A DNA stretch of 64,000 nucleotides, from assembly GCF_014640335.1 (NCBI RefSeq), contig NZ_BMGT01000001.1, forward strand, positions 1,178,001 to 1,242,000, written 5' to 3'. Both the position numbers and the translations under genes were made by a program. The DNA is from Edaphobacter dinghuensis. Lineage in GTDB: Bacteria; Acidobacteriota; Terriglobia; Terriglobales; Acidobacteriaceae. Below the pieces are notes generated by a model. It had not been told where the DNA came from, did no database searches, and was given only the letters and a program-made list of their open reading frames with translations. Below are positions 18,448-27,906 of this stretch, in pieces (the stretch's first letter is position 1; the number at the start of each line of letters is the position of its first letter).

Positions 18448-19320
18448 TTATCCTTTATACCCCATTCCTGCCAGTACGCCACGCATATAAGCGAAGCTCT
18501 TGATGACGCCAGGCATTGGATCCGACGGGAAAATCTCATACTCCAGATCGACTTGACCTGGATAGCGCATTTCAATCAGTGCCTTGAATATCTGCGGGAC
18601 TGGCATCAATCCGTCGCCTACTGCGACCTGGCTCTCCTTCACGTTGCTCTTGGCGAGGTCCTTCATGTGGATATCGAACAGGCGCGATCCGACCTTGCGG
18701 ATTGCCTCGACGACATCGGTGCCAGTACGCATAGTGTGACCTACGTCGATACAGCAACCCAGACGCGGGTCCATATTTTTCACAGCATCGAGCACTGTCA
18801 GTGGCGAAGGCCACTGTTTGTCCTCTGGGCCATGATTATGGATTCCCACACGAATGTTGTACTCTTTCACGAATTTTTCCACGCGTGGCAGCGTCTCGTG
18901 TGTTGGCGCACCAACAATGAGAGATACGCCGGCAGCTTTGCAATACTCAAATTTTGCGCGGATATCATCGTCATCATCTTTGGGGAAATAAATTGTTCCA
19001 AGTGCAGTCAAAGTCATTCCGGCTGCTCTGTACTCGGCTGCTTTGGCGGCTACTTGGTCTAAAGGAGTCATGGGGAGATGTGTGTCTTTTAGGTTCAAAT
19101 AAGGCGTCTTGAGCTGCTTCATGAAATCGATCAAGTGAGCTTGATCGAAATTTCTGAAGGTATAGCTGGCGATCCCCAACCGTATTGGGGAAGAGGAGGT
19201 ATCTGGCTTGTTCTCTTCGGCAAAAGCGAAGCCAGGGTTGGAAAGAAAGGCCGAGGCGCTCAGCATCGTGCCTGCACGCAACAGGTTACGTCGGGACATT
19301 GAAAGGCTCATGCTGGGCAT
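18448..19320 (-). CDS. Tat-exported sugar phosphate isomerase/epimerase-like TIM-barrel protein
   Basis: 290 residues. N-terminal twin-arginine signal (SRRNLLRAG followed by a hydrophobic stretch and AFA), so it is probably exported folded with its metal. The rest is a xylose-isomerase-like TIM barrel: GIASYTFRNF at strand 1, GIHNHG, CCIDVGH, FDIHMKD and DLEYE supply the expected metal and substrate residues on successive strands. The family includes sugar epimerases, isomerases and 3-keto-sugar lyases, so the exact reaction cannot be given. It converges on the GH27 gene and lies back-to-back with a TonB receptor, suggesting a role in sugar processing. Confidence 0.85.
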   Translation of the reverse strand: MPSMSLSMSRRNLLRAGTMLSASAFLSNPGFAFAEENKPDTSSSPIRLGIASYTFRNFDQAHLIDFMKQLKTPYLNLKDTHLPMTPLDQVAAKAAEYRAAGMTLTALGTIYFPKDDDDDIRAKFEYCKAAGVSLIVGAPTHETLPRVEKFVKEYNIRVGIHNHGPEDKQWPSPLTVLDAVKNMDPRLGCCIDVGHTMRTGTDVVEAIRKVGSRLFDIHMKDLAKSNVKESQVAVGDGLMPVPQIFKALIEMRYPGQVDLEYEIFPSDPMPGVIKSFAYMRGVLAGMGYKG

Positions 19321-19493
19321 CCTACCCCCGCTGATGTAGGCTCGTCCAGCGCGATTTCAATAGAAGCCAGATCGCTCAATATTTTCCAACTATTTTTTGT
19401 TGCTATTTTCTAATCGTCCTGATAACGTTTCGTTCGTTCTTCGAACAATAAATTGCTTGACCCTGAATTTATGTACTACTCCTGGAGGTTCAC

Positions 19494-22400
19494 GTGATTC
19501 GCAATAAAATACTTGTCTTTGTTGCCATCGTTCTTGCGTTGTGTTCCACACCTTTCATGTTTGGGCAGGCCGTTAACGCTACCCTGCTGGGCACCATCAC
19601 CGATAGCACCGGCGCATCGGTTGCCGATGCAAACGTTACTGCTACCGAAGCCAAGACGAGCGTCGCGCATCAGTCCGTTTCGAATGCAAGCGGCAATTAC
19701 ACCTTTCCTGATCTACCTCCCGGCACCTACAGCGTTACGGTCGAGGCCAAGGGGTTCAAGAAGGATACCCATCAAAACATCTCCCTACTGGTCAATACAT
19801 CGACGCGTGTCGATGTAAGTCTTGAACTAGGAAGTGTCTCCGAGACGGTGCTTGTCACCACGGCTCCGCCAGTGCTCCAGACGGACCGCGCCGACATCAG
19901 CACCAAGATCGAAGCGCATCAGGTAGAAAATCTGCCGCTAGGTACGAACCGCAACTTTCAGTCTCTGCTCAACCTTGTCCCCGGAACATCGCCGGCAACC
20001 TTTCAGCACTCACAGTTCTTCAATGCGCAGAGTTCGCTGCAAACCGAGGCCAATGGAAATGCGCGAATGGGAAATCTCTACCAGATTGAAGGCATCGATG
20101 ACGACGAGCGAACCGGTCTACTCCAGATAATCATTCCACCGGCAGAAGCAATTCAGTCCGTCGATATCTCCACGAACAACTACGAAGCAGAGCTTGGACG
20201 TGCCACTGGCGCTGTAACCAATGTCATCCTGAAGTCGGGTAGCAACGCCTTCCACGGTTCGGTCTTTGAGTTCATTCAGAATAACGATGTGAATGCGCGC
20301 TCCTACTTCGGTGGGCCGCTCGGCCATCTCTCGTACAACTACTTCGGCGGTAGCATTGGCGGTCCTATCTTGAAGGACAAGCTGTTCTTCTTTGGGGATT
20401 ATCTCCGCACCACCGACCACGAAAAAATTTCGAATACCTTCACGATTCCTCCTCCTACGTTCTATACGCCGAACGCATCTGGATTTATCGATCTAAGCGC
20501 TCCTCTGAAAGCAGACGGAACCGGGCAGGTCTACGATCCCACCACCGGCGACGGATCCGTGGGAAACCCACGAACACCTTTTGCGAATAACCAGATTCCC
20601 ATCGGAAAGGTGAACCCTGTCTCCCTTGCGATCCTCCAGGCAATGGGCAAGGTGGCGCAACCAAACCAGAACCAATCTAATCTCGCATCGCCGACCAATA
20701 ACTTTGTTACGAACCTGCCTTTCACCAAGACAACGGACAGCTTTGATACCAAGGTGGATTATGCCCTGACCGGCCGAGACCACTTCAGTGGGCGATATAG
20801 CTATCAGCGCGTCCTCACCTTCCAGGCTCCTGCCTTCGGGTCGTTTTTAGGTGGTCCTGCTGGTGGAGGCTTTGAAGGTACTGGCACTCAGAATTCATAC
20901 AGCACTGGCGTGAACTACGATCATGTCTTCTCGCCTACTCTCTTTACGGAGTTCCGATTCGGAGTTGCGCATCTTCATAACACTTCGCAACCGAGCGACT
21001 ATGGAACCAATGATGCGACAACGATCGGTATCCCCGGTGTGAATATTAGTGGTCAGCCGTTTACGTCAGGACAGGCGGCTGTAACCATCGGCAACTTCAC
21101 TGGCCCGACGATGGGCTACTCAGCGTCGATGCCATGGGTCCGGGCCGAAGCTAATATCGACCTCGTCAACAACTGGACCAAAGTTATCCGTAATCACACG
21201 CTAAAGATGGGAGCTGATCTTCGCCGTGTACGCGACGATCTTCTACAGGATCAGACCTTCAGCCCGCGCGGAGCATTTACCTTTGCAGAGCCCCAGACAT
21301 CTGAGGCTGGTGCCAAGACTAACGTCGCGAATGATATCGCCAGTTTTCTTCTCGATGTGCCAAGCCAGACTGGCCGCGATCTGAATACCTTCTTCCCGGC
21401 TTATCGGCAGTGGTGGTTCTTTGCCTTTGCCAGCGATAAGTGGCAGGCAACCTCCAAGCTGACGCTCGATCTTGGTGTTCGTTGGGAGTTCTATCCACCG
21501 GCCACGCCGAAGATTGCAGGCGGCTTCTCCAACTACGATCCGACAACCAATAACCTTGTGCTTGCAGGGCTTGGTGGTAATCCATCGAACCTGGGAATGC
21601 AAACGCGCTATCGTTACTTCGCCCCGCGCGTCGGCTTCTCTTATCGCGCTACCGACAATACGGTTATCCGTGGAGGCTTTGGTATCAGTTATGCTCCCTT
21701 CCCAGATAACACGTATGCGTATAACTATCCAATTCGCGCCAACAACAGCTACCAACCTGGTGGAACCTCGGCTTTCAATCCGGCGGTCTTGAGCGATGGA
21801 GTCACTGTTGCGACGTTCCAGGCAGGATTTCCAGCACCGGTGCCTGTCGCCATTCCTAGCAATGGAATTATCTCTGCAAGTACTCCAGCGCTTACCAGCC
21901 AGGTTTACACGGTTATCCCCAAGAACTTCAAAAATCCCTATGTCGAATCGTGGAATGTAGCTGTGCAGCAGGCGTTTGCCGGTAACCTCTCCATGCAACT
22001 CGCCTATGTTGCAAACCACGGAGTAGATATTGCGGGTAGCCAGAACATCAATCTGCCCAACTTCTATGGTGGTGGCAATAATTCCGTTCCTGAGTATGCT
22101 GCTTTCAAACGAACTGCCGCCACTAACCTATACTTCCAAGGTTTCTCCTCAAATTACCAGTCCTTGCAGGCTCAACTAAATAAGCGCACCTCATATGGGC
22201 TGTCGTTTACAACAGCCTTCACCTGGGGCAAGGGATTAGGCTATGTCAGCGGCGATGACGGCGGCCTCATGTTCTTTATCAATCAACGTAGAAACTATGC
22301 TCCCAATGACTTCGACCGGCTCTTGAATTATGAACAAAGCTTTACCTACGAGCTGCCCTTTGGCCGTGGTCATAACCATCTCAATACAGGAGTTGCTGCT

Positions 22401-22949
22401 GTAGCTCTTGGTGGCTGGAAGGTTGCCGGCATTATCTCTGCTGTGTCCGGCACACCGTTCTCTGTTTATGCAAACGGAGGCTCGCTGAATACGCCAGGCA
22501 CGGCGCAGACGGCAAGCCTTGTCGGTCCCTACAAGGTGACCCATGGTATTGGGGCGAATAAGTACTGGCTCGATCCCACTGCCTTTGGCCAGCCCAGCGG
22601 ATGCCCTGCGGCGATACCTCCAAGCAAGGTTCCGCCACCGTGCACCTTGCAGAATGTAGGACTCGGCACAACCGGACGAAACCAATTCCGCGGGCCCGGC
22701 TACATTCAGGACAACATCTCGTTGTTCAAGAGCTTCAACGTCTTCCGTGAGGCAGCACTGGAGATGCGCATCGAGGCATTTCAGTTGAGCAACACGCCTC
22801 AGTTCAATAACCCCAACAGCGGCAGCGGAAACATCTTTACATCAGGAAACTTTGGCCGCGTTACCAGCACGCTTGGTAGCGGTCAGGGTAGTGTCAACGG
22901 AATTGGAGGCGGCCGCACGCTGCAGGCGTCGGCAAGAATCTCGTTCTAG
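19494..22949 (+). CDS. TonB-dependent receptor, Oar-like
   Basis: 1151 residues. The start is a GTG at 19494, fixed by TGGAGG seven bases upstream and by the signal peptide that follows (ILVFVAIVLALCSTPFMFGQ). Residues 27-125 are the carboxypeptidase-regulatory domain (LLGTITDSTGASVADANV). The plug follows with VENLPLGTNRNFQSLLNLVPG and YQIEGIDDDERTG. The barrel ends LQASARISF. It lies in a sugar-metabolism region (GH27, two TIM-barrel isomerase-like proteins, ROK regulator), so a glycan or oligosaccharide ligand is likely but not shown. It is probably transcribed with the TIM-barrel gene at 23065, although a GC-rich hairpin lies between them. Confidence 0.93.
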   Translation: MIRNKILVFVAIVLALCSTPFMFGQAVNATLLGTITDSTGASVADANVTATEAKTSVAHQSVSNASGNYTFPDLPPGTYSVTVEAKGFKKDTHQNISLLVNTSTRVDVSLELGSVSETVLVTTAPPVLQTDRADISTKIEAHQVENLPLGTNRNFQSLLNLVPGTSPATFQHSQFFNAQSSLQTEANGNARMGNLYQIEGIDDDERTGLLQIIIPPAEAIQSVDISTNNYEAELGRATGAVTNVILKSGSNAFHGSVFEFIQNNDVNARSYFGGPLGHLSYNYFGGSIGGPILKDKLFFFGDYLRTTDHEKISNTFTIPPPTFYTPNASGFIDLSAPLKADGTGQVYDPTTGDGSVGNPRTPFANNQIPIGKVNPVSLAILQAMGKVAQPNQNQSNLASPTNNFVTNLPFTKTTDSFDTKVDYALTGRDHFSGRYSYQRVLTFQAPAFGSFLGGPAGGGFEGTGTQNSYSTGVNYDHVFSPTLFTEFRFGVAHLHNTSQPSDYGTNDATTIGIPGVNISGQPFTSGQAAVTIGNFTGPTMGYSASMPWVRAEANIDLVNNWTKVIRNHTLKMGADLRRVRDDLLQDQTFSPRGAFTFAEPQTSEAGAKTNVANDIASFLLDVPSQTGRDLNTFFPAYRQWWFFAFASDKWQATSKLTLDLGVRWEFYPPATPKIAGGFSNYDPTTNNLVLAGLGGNPSNLGMQTRYRYFAPRVGFSYRATDNTVIRGGFGISYAPFPDNTYAYNYPIRANNSYQPGGTSAFNPAVLSDGVTVATFQAGFPAPVPVAIPSNGIISASTPALTSQVYTVIPKNFKNPYVESWNVAVQQAFAGNLSMQLAYVANHGVDIAGSQNINLPNFYGGGNNSVPEYAAFKRTAATNLYFQGFSSNYQSLQAQLNKRTSYGLSFTTAFTWGKGLGYVSGDDGGLMFFINQRRNYAPNDFDRLLNYEQSFTYELPFGRGHNHLNTGVAAVALGGWKVAGIISAVSGTPFSVYANGGSLNTPGTAQTASLVGPYKVTHGIGANKYWLDPTAFGQPSGCPAAIPPSKVPPPCTLQNVGLGTTGRNQFRGPGYIQDNISLFKSFNVFREAALEMRIEAFQLSNTPQFNNPNSGSGNIFTSGNFGRVTSTLGSGQGSVNGIGGGRTLQASARISF

Positions 22950-22977
22950 AATTGTCAGTACATTGAGATTCGTCCAA

Positions 22978-23004
22978 AGGCCGGGCGCTCAGGGTGCCCG
23001 GCCT
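22978..23004 (+). terminator. GC-rich hairpin after the TonB receptor
   Basis: AGGCCGGGC (22978-22986) pairs with GCCCGGCCT (22996-23004) around a 9-base loop. No T-run follows, so it may attenuate or stabilise the transcript rather than end it. It lies 29 bases after the receptor stop and 60 bases before the next gene on the same strand. Confidence 0.45.
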
Positions 23005-23064
23005 CTCCAGCTTGAGCAAACTAATTAATTCGAACTAAGTCAGAAGAGTAGAAGGGGACTAATA

Positions 23065-24027
23065 ATGGAAGGTTTTTCACGACGTAATTTTCTCGCCGGA
23101 GCAGGTGCTGCCGCTGCGGCCTGTTCTGTACGGCCACTCTTTGCTCTGGTGCCAAAGTCACCATTTAAGATTGGCGTCATCAGCGACGAGATTTCACCGG
23201 ACTTCGATCACGCCTGCTCCGTCATCTCCAAAGACTTCGGTTTGCAATGGGTTGAGCTTCGCAGCATGTGGGGCAAGAGCCTGCACGAGCTCTCCGATTC
23301 CCAGCTCTCCGATGCCGAGAAGATTCTTGCCAAATACAGCCTGCGCGTCACCGATATGGGCAGTCCGCTCTTCAAGGTCGATTGGCCCGACGCTCCGAAG
23401 TCCTCATTTAGTCCAAAGCATGACTTTGGCGCGAACGACAGCTTCAAGCAGCAGGGCGAGCTGCTCGACAAATACATGGCGCTCGCAAAGCGCTTCAAGA
23501 CCGACAAGATTCGTTGTTTTGACTTCTGGAGGCTCGATGATGTGAAGCCTCATCGTGCCGCGATCGACGATCAGTTGAAGAAGGCGGCAGAGACTTGCGG
23601 TAAGAACGGTCTGCTGCTCGTCATCGAAAACGAGTTCGAATGCAACACAGCAACCGCACCTGAGGCGGCGCGGATTCTCGCTGCGATTCCGTCACGGCAC
23701 TTCGGGTTGAACTGGGACCCTGCCAACGCGGTGATGCGCGGCGAACTCGATGCCTTTCCTGTCGGTTGGAATCTTTTACCGAAGAACCGCATTCTCCACT
23801 GCCACGTCAAAAATGCAGTGAAGGGGCCGGACGGGAAGATTGCTTGGTCTCCGGTGGACAAGGGCTTCATCGACTGGACGGCGCAGTTCCGCGATCTCAA
23901 AAACATCGGTTACCACGGGGCCGTCAGCTTGGAGACGCATTGGCATGGCGCCGCAACGCACGAAGAGTCCACTCGCATCAGTTGGGCGGGCATGAAGGCG
24001 GCTCTCCAGAACTCAGGAACCCTCTGA
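23065..24027 (+). CDS. Tat-exported sugar phosphate isomerase/epimerase-like TIM-barrel protein
   Basis: 320 residues. Twin-arginine leader (FSRRNFLAGAGAAAAA). TIM barrel with IGVISDEISPD at strand 1, VIENEFECN (likely metal Glu), FGLNWDPANA, ILHCHVKN (metal His) and AVSLETHWHG (C-terminal Glu ligand). AGAAGGGG precedes the ATG. It differs clearly from the 18448-19320 protein, so the two are not recent duplicates. It follows a TonB receptor on the same strand, which suggests it acts in the periplasm on the sugar that receptor brings in. The exact isomerase, epimerase or lyase activity is unknown. Confidence 0.85.
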   Translation: MEGFSRRNFLAGAGAAAAACSVRPLFALVPKSPFKIGVISDEISPDFDHACSVISKDFGLQWVELRSMWGKSLHELSDSQLSDAEKILAKYSLRVTDMGSPLFKVDWPDAPKSSFSPKHDFGANDSFKQQGELLDKYMALAKRFKTDKIRCFDFWRLDDVKPHRAAIDDQLKKAAETCGKNGLLLVIENEFECNTATAPEAARILAAIPSRHFGLNWDPANAVMRGELDAFPVGWNLLPKNRILHCHVKNAVKGPDGKIAWSPVDKGFIDWTAQFRDLKNIGYHGAVSLETHWHGAATHEESTRISWAGMKAALQNSGTL

Positions 24028-24295
24028 CAAGAGCCTGGACCTTGTTCTGAAGCCACATTTTTGCGATTTTGCAGTTGAAAATGGGGTTCGGGCTCTCTCA
24101 GCCGAATCCCATTTCGTATATCCGGCCTCACGGTACGCTCGGAGTACCGGTGCGCAATTCGCGATTGCTGAATGGAGAAATGCTTAATTCCGATGGTATA
24201 AAGGCTACACACAAAATTCGTTGATGAATCTATGTGAATGAACAGAGTGCCGGCCCAGAAAGGATGGCCGCATCTGGGCGGAAATAAATCTAACT

Positions 24296-25453
24296 ATGCA
24301 GCACTTTATCTTTGCCGGCAAACAAACCGCCTCCAACAAGACACCTCGTCAGATTAACCGGAAACTGCTGTTCAACTTCATTCGCACGCGCCCCTCGGTC
24401 TCTCGTGCCGATCTCGCTCGGCTCTCCGGACTTCAGCGCAGCACTGTTTCCCTTATAGTCGAAGAACTGATCGCCGACCGCTGGATATTGGAGGGCGCTA
24501 CTGGTCGTCTTCCTCGTGGTCGTCGCCCCACGCTCATCAAGCTTAACGACCAGCGCGCTGTCATCGCGCTCGACATTCACCCGGCACAAACTACTGTCGC
24601 CGTCGCCGATCTTGGCGGAAAGATCATCGCGCAGAACGTCATCGTTCTTCCCTCCGATGCAGGCAAAGCGCTCACTGCTATCGTCTCCGGCATCCGCAAA
24701 CTCATCACCGCGCACAAGGACAAATCCTTCGACGGCATCGGTATTAGTTTGCCTGGCCGTACCGATCTGCACCTGCAAAAACTTATCTTCGCGCCCAATC
24801 TCAAGTGGCCGGTTCTCAGTATCAAGTCCCGTATTCAGCGAGCCACTGGCCTGCGGGTTGAGATGGACAACGTAGCGAATGCATGCGCCCTCTCCGAGGT
24901 CTGGTTTGGCGACAGCGATGGTATGCACGATCTGGTCGTCGTCAATGTGTCGGAGGGAATCGGCACCGGTATCTTCGCCAACGGCCAGCTTCTTCGCGGT
25001 GACAACGGCATGGCTGGCGAGTTCGGCCACGTCCAGATCGATCCTGACGGCCCGCTCTGCGCCTGCGGCAATCATGGCTGCTGGGAGATGCTGGCCTCCA
25101 ATCGAGCCGCGCTGCGCTACTACAACGACCTCTCACCTTCGTCCGTGGCCGACAGCTTCGATCATGTTCTCAAGCTGGCGCAGAGCGGAAATAAAAAGGC
25201 GGTCAGCGCGCTCGAAAAGACGGCTCTCCAGCTAGGTCGCGGCATCCGTATGATCGCCTCTGCTCTCGCCCCCCGGGAGATTGTGGTCGTCGGCGACATT
25301 ACCGGCGTCTGGCATACCTTTGGCCCCATCGTCGAAGCAGAGCTCAGAAAGCATTCCCTGTCGAAGTCGCCTGTTCTGCGCCCAGCCTATGATGGCAACG
25401 CCGCCCGGCTCCGTAGCGCCGTTGCTCTGGTCTTGAGCGAAGGCATGGTTTAG
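24296..25453 (+). CDS. ROK-family transcriptional regulator (NagC/XylR type)
   Basis: 385 residues. N-terminal winged helix-turn-helix (about 20-80: RADLARLSGLQRSTVSLIVE). The C-terminal ROK sugar-kinase fold has GIGISLPGRTD, the EGIGTGIF glycine motif, GEFGHVQID and the zinc site CACGNHGCWE. The ATP-binding DxGxT of true kinases is replaced (ALDIHPAQTT), which fits a sugar-sensing repressor rather than a kinase. It lies 48 bases upstream of the glycerol facilitator gene, so it may share a transcript with it, and it follows a carbohydrate cluster that it may regulate. Confidence 0.9.
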   Translation: MQHFIFAGKQTASNKTPRQINRKLLFNFIRTRPSVSRADLARLSGLQRSTVSLIVEELIADRWILEGATGRLPRGRRPTLIKLNDQRAVIALDIHPAQTTVAVADLGGKIIAQNVIVLPSDAGKALTAIVSGIRKLITAHKDKSFDGIGISLPGRTDLHLQKLIFAPNLKWPVLSIKSRIQRATGLRVEMDNVANACALSEVWFGDSDGMHDLVVVNVSEGIGTGIFANGQLLRGDNGMAGEFGHVQIDPDGPLCACGNHGCWEMLASNRAALRYYNDLSPSSVADSFDHVLKLAQSGNKKAVSALEKTALQLGRGIRMIASALAPREIVVVGDITGVWHTFGPIVEAELRKHSLSKSPVLRPAYDGNAARLRSAVALVLSEGMV

Positions 25454-25501
25454 AGACGGAAAGATCATTTTGCAACTAAATCGACAAAGAGGCTGGGAAC
25501 G

Positions 25502-26314
25502 ATGAAGCGACAATTGGTTGGGGAGCTGATCGCCGAGACGATAGCCGTTTTTATCATCATTGCGTTCGGCGACTCCGTTGCCGGCATGTACTCCCTCTAT
25601 ACACCGAGCCCCTATCAGGGAGCCTATTGGGGTGTTTGCATCGCTTGGGGGCTGGCGGTCACTATTGCGATCTATGCCACGGGATCTGTCTCGGGTACGC
25701 ATGCGAATCCGGCTGTCACACTTGCACTTGCTCTCTACAGAAAATTTGAGTGGGTCAAGGTTATCCCGTATTGCATCGCCCAGGTCGTGGGTGGAATTTT
25801 AGGTGCATCGCTGGTTTATGCGCTGTACTCGCCGGTCATCGATCACTTCAACGAAGCCGCGCATCTTACCCGTGCAGCCGGTGGAGCAGCCGGGGTCTTT
25901 TTTACCCATCCCGGGTTGGCGATTACGCCCATGCACGCCTTCAGTGATCAGATCATTCTCACCGCCTTTCTCATCTTTGGCATCTTCGCTATTACTGAAA
26001 CCTATAACGAGATGGCTCCGGGAGCGAACTCGGGCGCGCTTATGATCGGCCTGCTCGTTGCACTGATCGGCGCGTCGATGGGATATCTGGAAGCATGGGC
26101 CATCAACCCGGCACGTGACTTCGGGCCGAGGCTCTTCTGCTTCATGACGGGGTGGGGCAATTCGGCCTTTCCTTCGCCGGAAAACTACTGGTGGGTACCA
26201 ATAGTCGGTCCGCTGATAGGTGGCGTTATCGGTGGAGGAGTCTACCAATATCTGGTTCGACCGTATCTTCCCGCCCGCGTTCGCGCTCTAAGCGGAGAGT
26301 CGAAGTATAGCTAA
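25502..26314 (+). CDS. glpF: Aquaglyceroporin, glycerol facilitator
   Basis: 270 residues and six membrane segments with two half-helix NPA motifs: HANPAVT near residue 69 and INPARDFGPR near 203. An Asp after NPAR is the mark of glycerol-conducting members such as GlpF, as opposed to water channels. It passes glycerol through the inner membrane by diffusion; phosphorylation by GlpK then traps it. Those genes are convergent and directly next to it (22-base gap). It follows the ROK regulator by 48 bases. Confidence 0.9.
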   Translation: MKRQLVGELIAETIAVFIIIAFGDSVAGMYSLYTPSPYQGAYWGVCIAWGLAVTIAIYATGSVSGTHANPAVTLALALYRKFEWVKVIPYCIAQVVGGILGASLVYALYSPVIDHFNEAAHLTRAAGGAAGVFFTHPGLAITPMHAFSDQIILTAFLIFGIFAITETYNEMAPGANSGALMIGLLVALIGASMGYLEAWAINPARDFGPRLFCFMTGWGNSAFPSPENYWWVPIVGPLIGGVIGGGVYQYLVRPYLPARVRALSGESKYS

Positions 26315-26337
26315 GGGCTGCCTGCGGAATCCGTCAC

Positions 26338-27906
26338 TTACTGTTCCCGGTAGATGTACCCGTTCGCTAAATTCACAAATTGTTGTAAGTCCTTGTCGCG
26401 CCATGCATCGCTTCGACCTAGTTCTTTAGCCAACATGTTCGCAACCACCGGAGCCGCTTCGATCGCGGCCCGCGCATCAAGAAAGAGCGCTCGTGTGCGT
26501 CGCGCAAGCACGTCCTCAACGGTTCGAGCCATCTCGTAGCGCACTGCCCAAACCACCTCGCGTAACCGGTACGGCAGTCGCGGATGCAAGAGCGCTCCTA
26601 ATGCCGCATCGTGATCCGACAGGCTTTGCAGCAGAGGTAGATCGGCTCCATACACTCGCTCTGCCTCCGCCATGCCGGCCGAATTGTCTGTCCATCCATG
26701 TAGCTTAAGATCAAGAGTTCGTGAAGCCGTCTTTGCAAGTCCTGCAACTTCGACAGCATGGTTGATGGTGTCCTCTCCCATGCGCCGATAGGTGGTCCAC
26801 TTTCCTCCCGTAACCGTTACCAGTCCGGACTTCGAGACAAGAATTGTATGGTCGCGCGATAGCTTCGATGTCTTGCCGCCGCCTTTGCGCACCAGCGGCC
26901 GCAATCCCGACCACATGCTCTGAATCTCTTCCGCACGTGGTTTGCGCCCAAAGTAACGGGCAATGTGTTCAAGCAGAAACGCTCTCTCCTCAGCCATCGA
27001 GCGCGGCTCGACGGAAGCTCCATCAACCGGTACATCGGTTGTGCCCACGATGGTCGATTCGTGCCACGGGATAGCGAACAACACCCGTCCATCCGCTGTT
27101 TTCGGGATCATCAATGCCGTGCTGCCCGGCAGGAAGGAGTGAGGCAAAACAAAGTGTGTTCCCTGGCTCACGGAGAGCAGCGACTCCGCAGCTTGGCCGT
27201 CCATGGCAAGAATCTCTTCCGTAAAGACGCCACTGGCATTCACAATAACCTTCGCCTGTAGATCGAACGAAACGTCCTCTTCGCAGTCGCGTACCCGTAC
27301 TCCGGCGATCTTCCCGTTCCGTTTCAACAGACCGGTTGCTTCCACATAGTTGACAGCGGTTCCGCCCAGATCTTGAAGCGTCCGCAATAGCGATATGGCA
27401 TACCGCGCATCGTCGAACTGACCATCGTGATAAAGAATGCCGCCGCGCAGGCCGGTATCGGCGATCCCCGGCAGCATCTCCACGGTCCGTTCCCGCGAGA
27501 GCAGCTTCGAGGCTCCGAGCGAAAGTCTGCCTGACATCCGTTCATAAACCTTCAGGCCAAAACCATAGTAGGGAAGCGAGAAGTAATCGAATGCAGGCAC
27601 TACAAATTGCAGGTTGTGGACTAGGTGCGGCGCATTGCGCAACATGTGTCCGCGCTCCCGCAAGGCATCCATCACCAGCGTGATGTTTAATTGTTCCAGA
27701 TAGCGCACGCCACCGTGCACCAGCTTGGTGCTGCGGCTTGAAGTTCCCTTGGCAAAGTCGAAGCGTTCCACCAGCACCGTGCGATAGCCTCGCGAGGCAG
27801 CCTCGACCGCCGCTCCCAATCCGCTGGCGCCCCCGCCAACGACGAGTACGTCCCACGGCTCACCCTGCTCCTGCAGCCGCCGCAATAATTCAGACCGTTC
27901 GCTCAA
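26338..27906 (-). CDS. glpD: Aerobic glycerol-3-phosphate dehydrogenase (FAD)
   Basis: 522 residues from the preferred TTG start at 27906. FAD-binding [20 protein letters not shown] with [20 protein letters not shown], then [28 protein letters not shown] and a helical C-terminal domain, as in GlpD/GlpA. It oxidises glycerol-3-phosphate to dihydroxyacetone phosphate and passes electrons to quinones at the inner membrane. The TTG overlaps the glpK stop as TTGA and has GGGGGAG eight bases upstream, so translation is coupled. An in-frame ATG at 27957 would add 17 residues (glycine-rich, inside glpK) and cannot be excluded. Confidence 0.93.
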   Translation of the reverse strand: MSERSELLRRLQEQGEPWDVLVVGGGASGLGAAVEAASRGYRTVLVERFDFAKGTSSRSTKLVHGGVRYLEQLNITLVMDALRERGHMLRNAPHLVHNLQFVVPAFDYFSLPYYGFGLKVYERMSGRLSLGASKLLSRERTVEMLPGIADTGLRGGILYHDGQFDDARYAISLLRTLQDLGGTAVNYVEATGLLKRNGKIAGVRVRDCEEDVSFDLQAKVIVNASGVFTEEILAMDGQAAESLLSVSQGTHFVLPHSFLPGSTALMIPKTADGRVLFAIPWHESTIVGTTDVPVDGASVEPRSMAEERAFLLEHIARYFGRKPRAEEIQSMWSGLRPLVRKGGGKTSKLSRDHTILVSKSGLVTVTGGKWTTYRRMGEDTINHAVEVAGLAKTASRTLDLKLHGWTDNSAGMAEAERVYGADLPLLQSLSDHDAALGALLHPRLPYRLREVVWAVRYEMARTVEDVLARRTRALFLDARAAIEAAPVVANMLAKELGRSDAWRDKDLQQFVNLANGYIYREQ

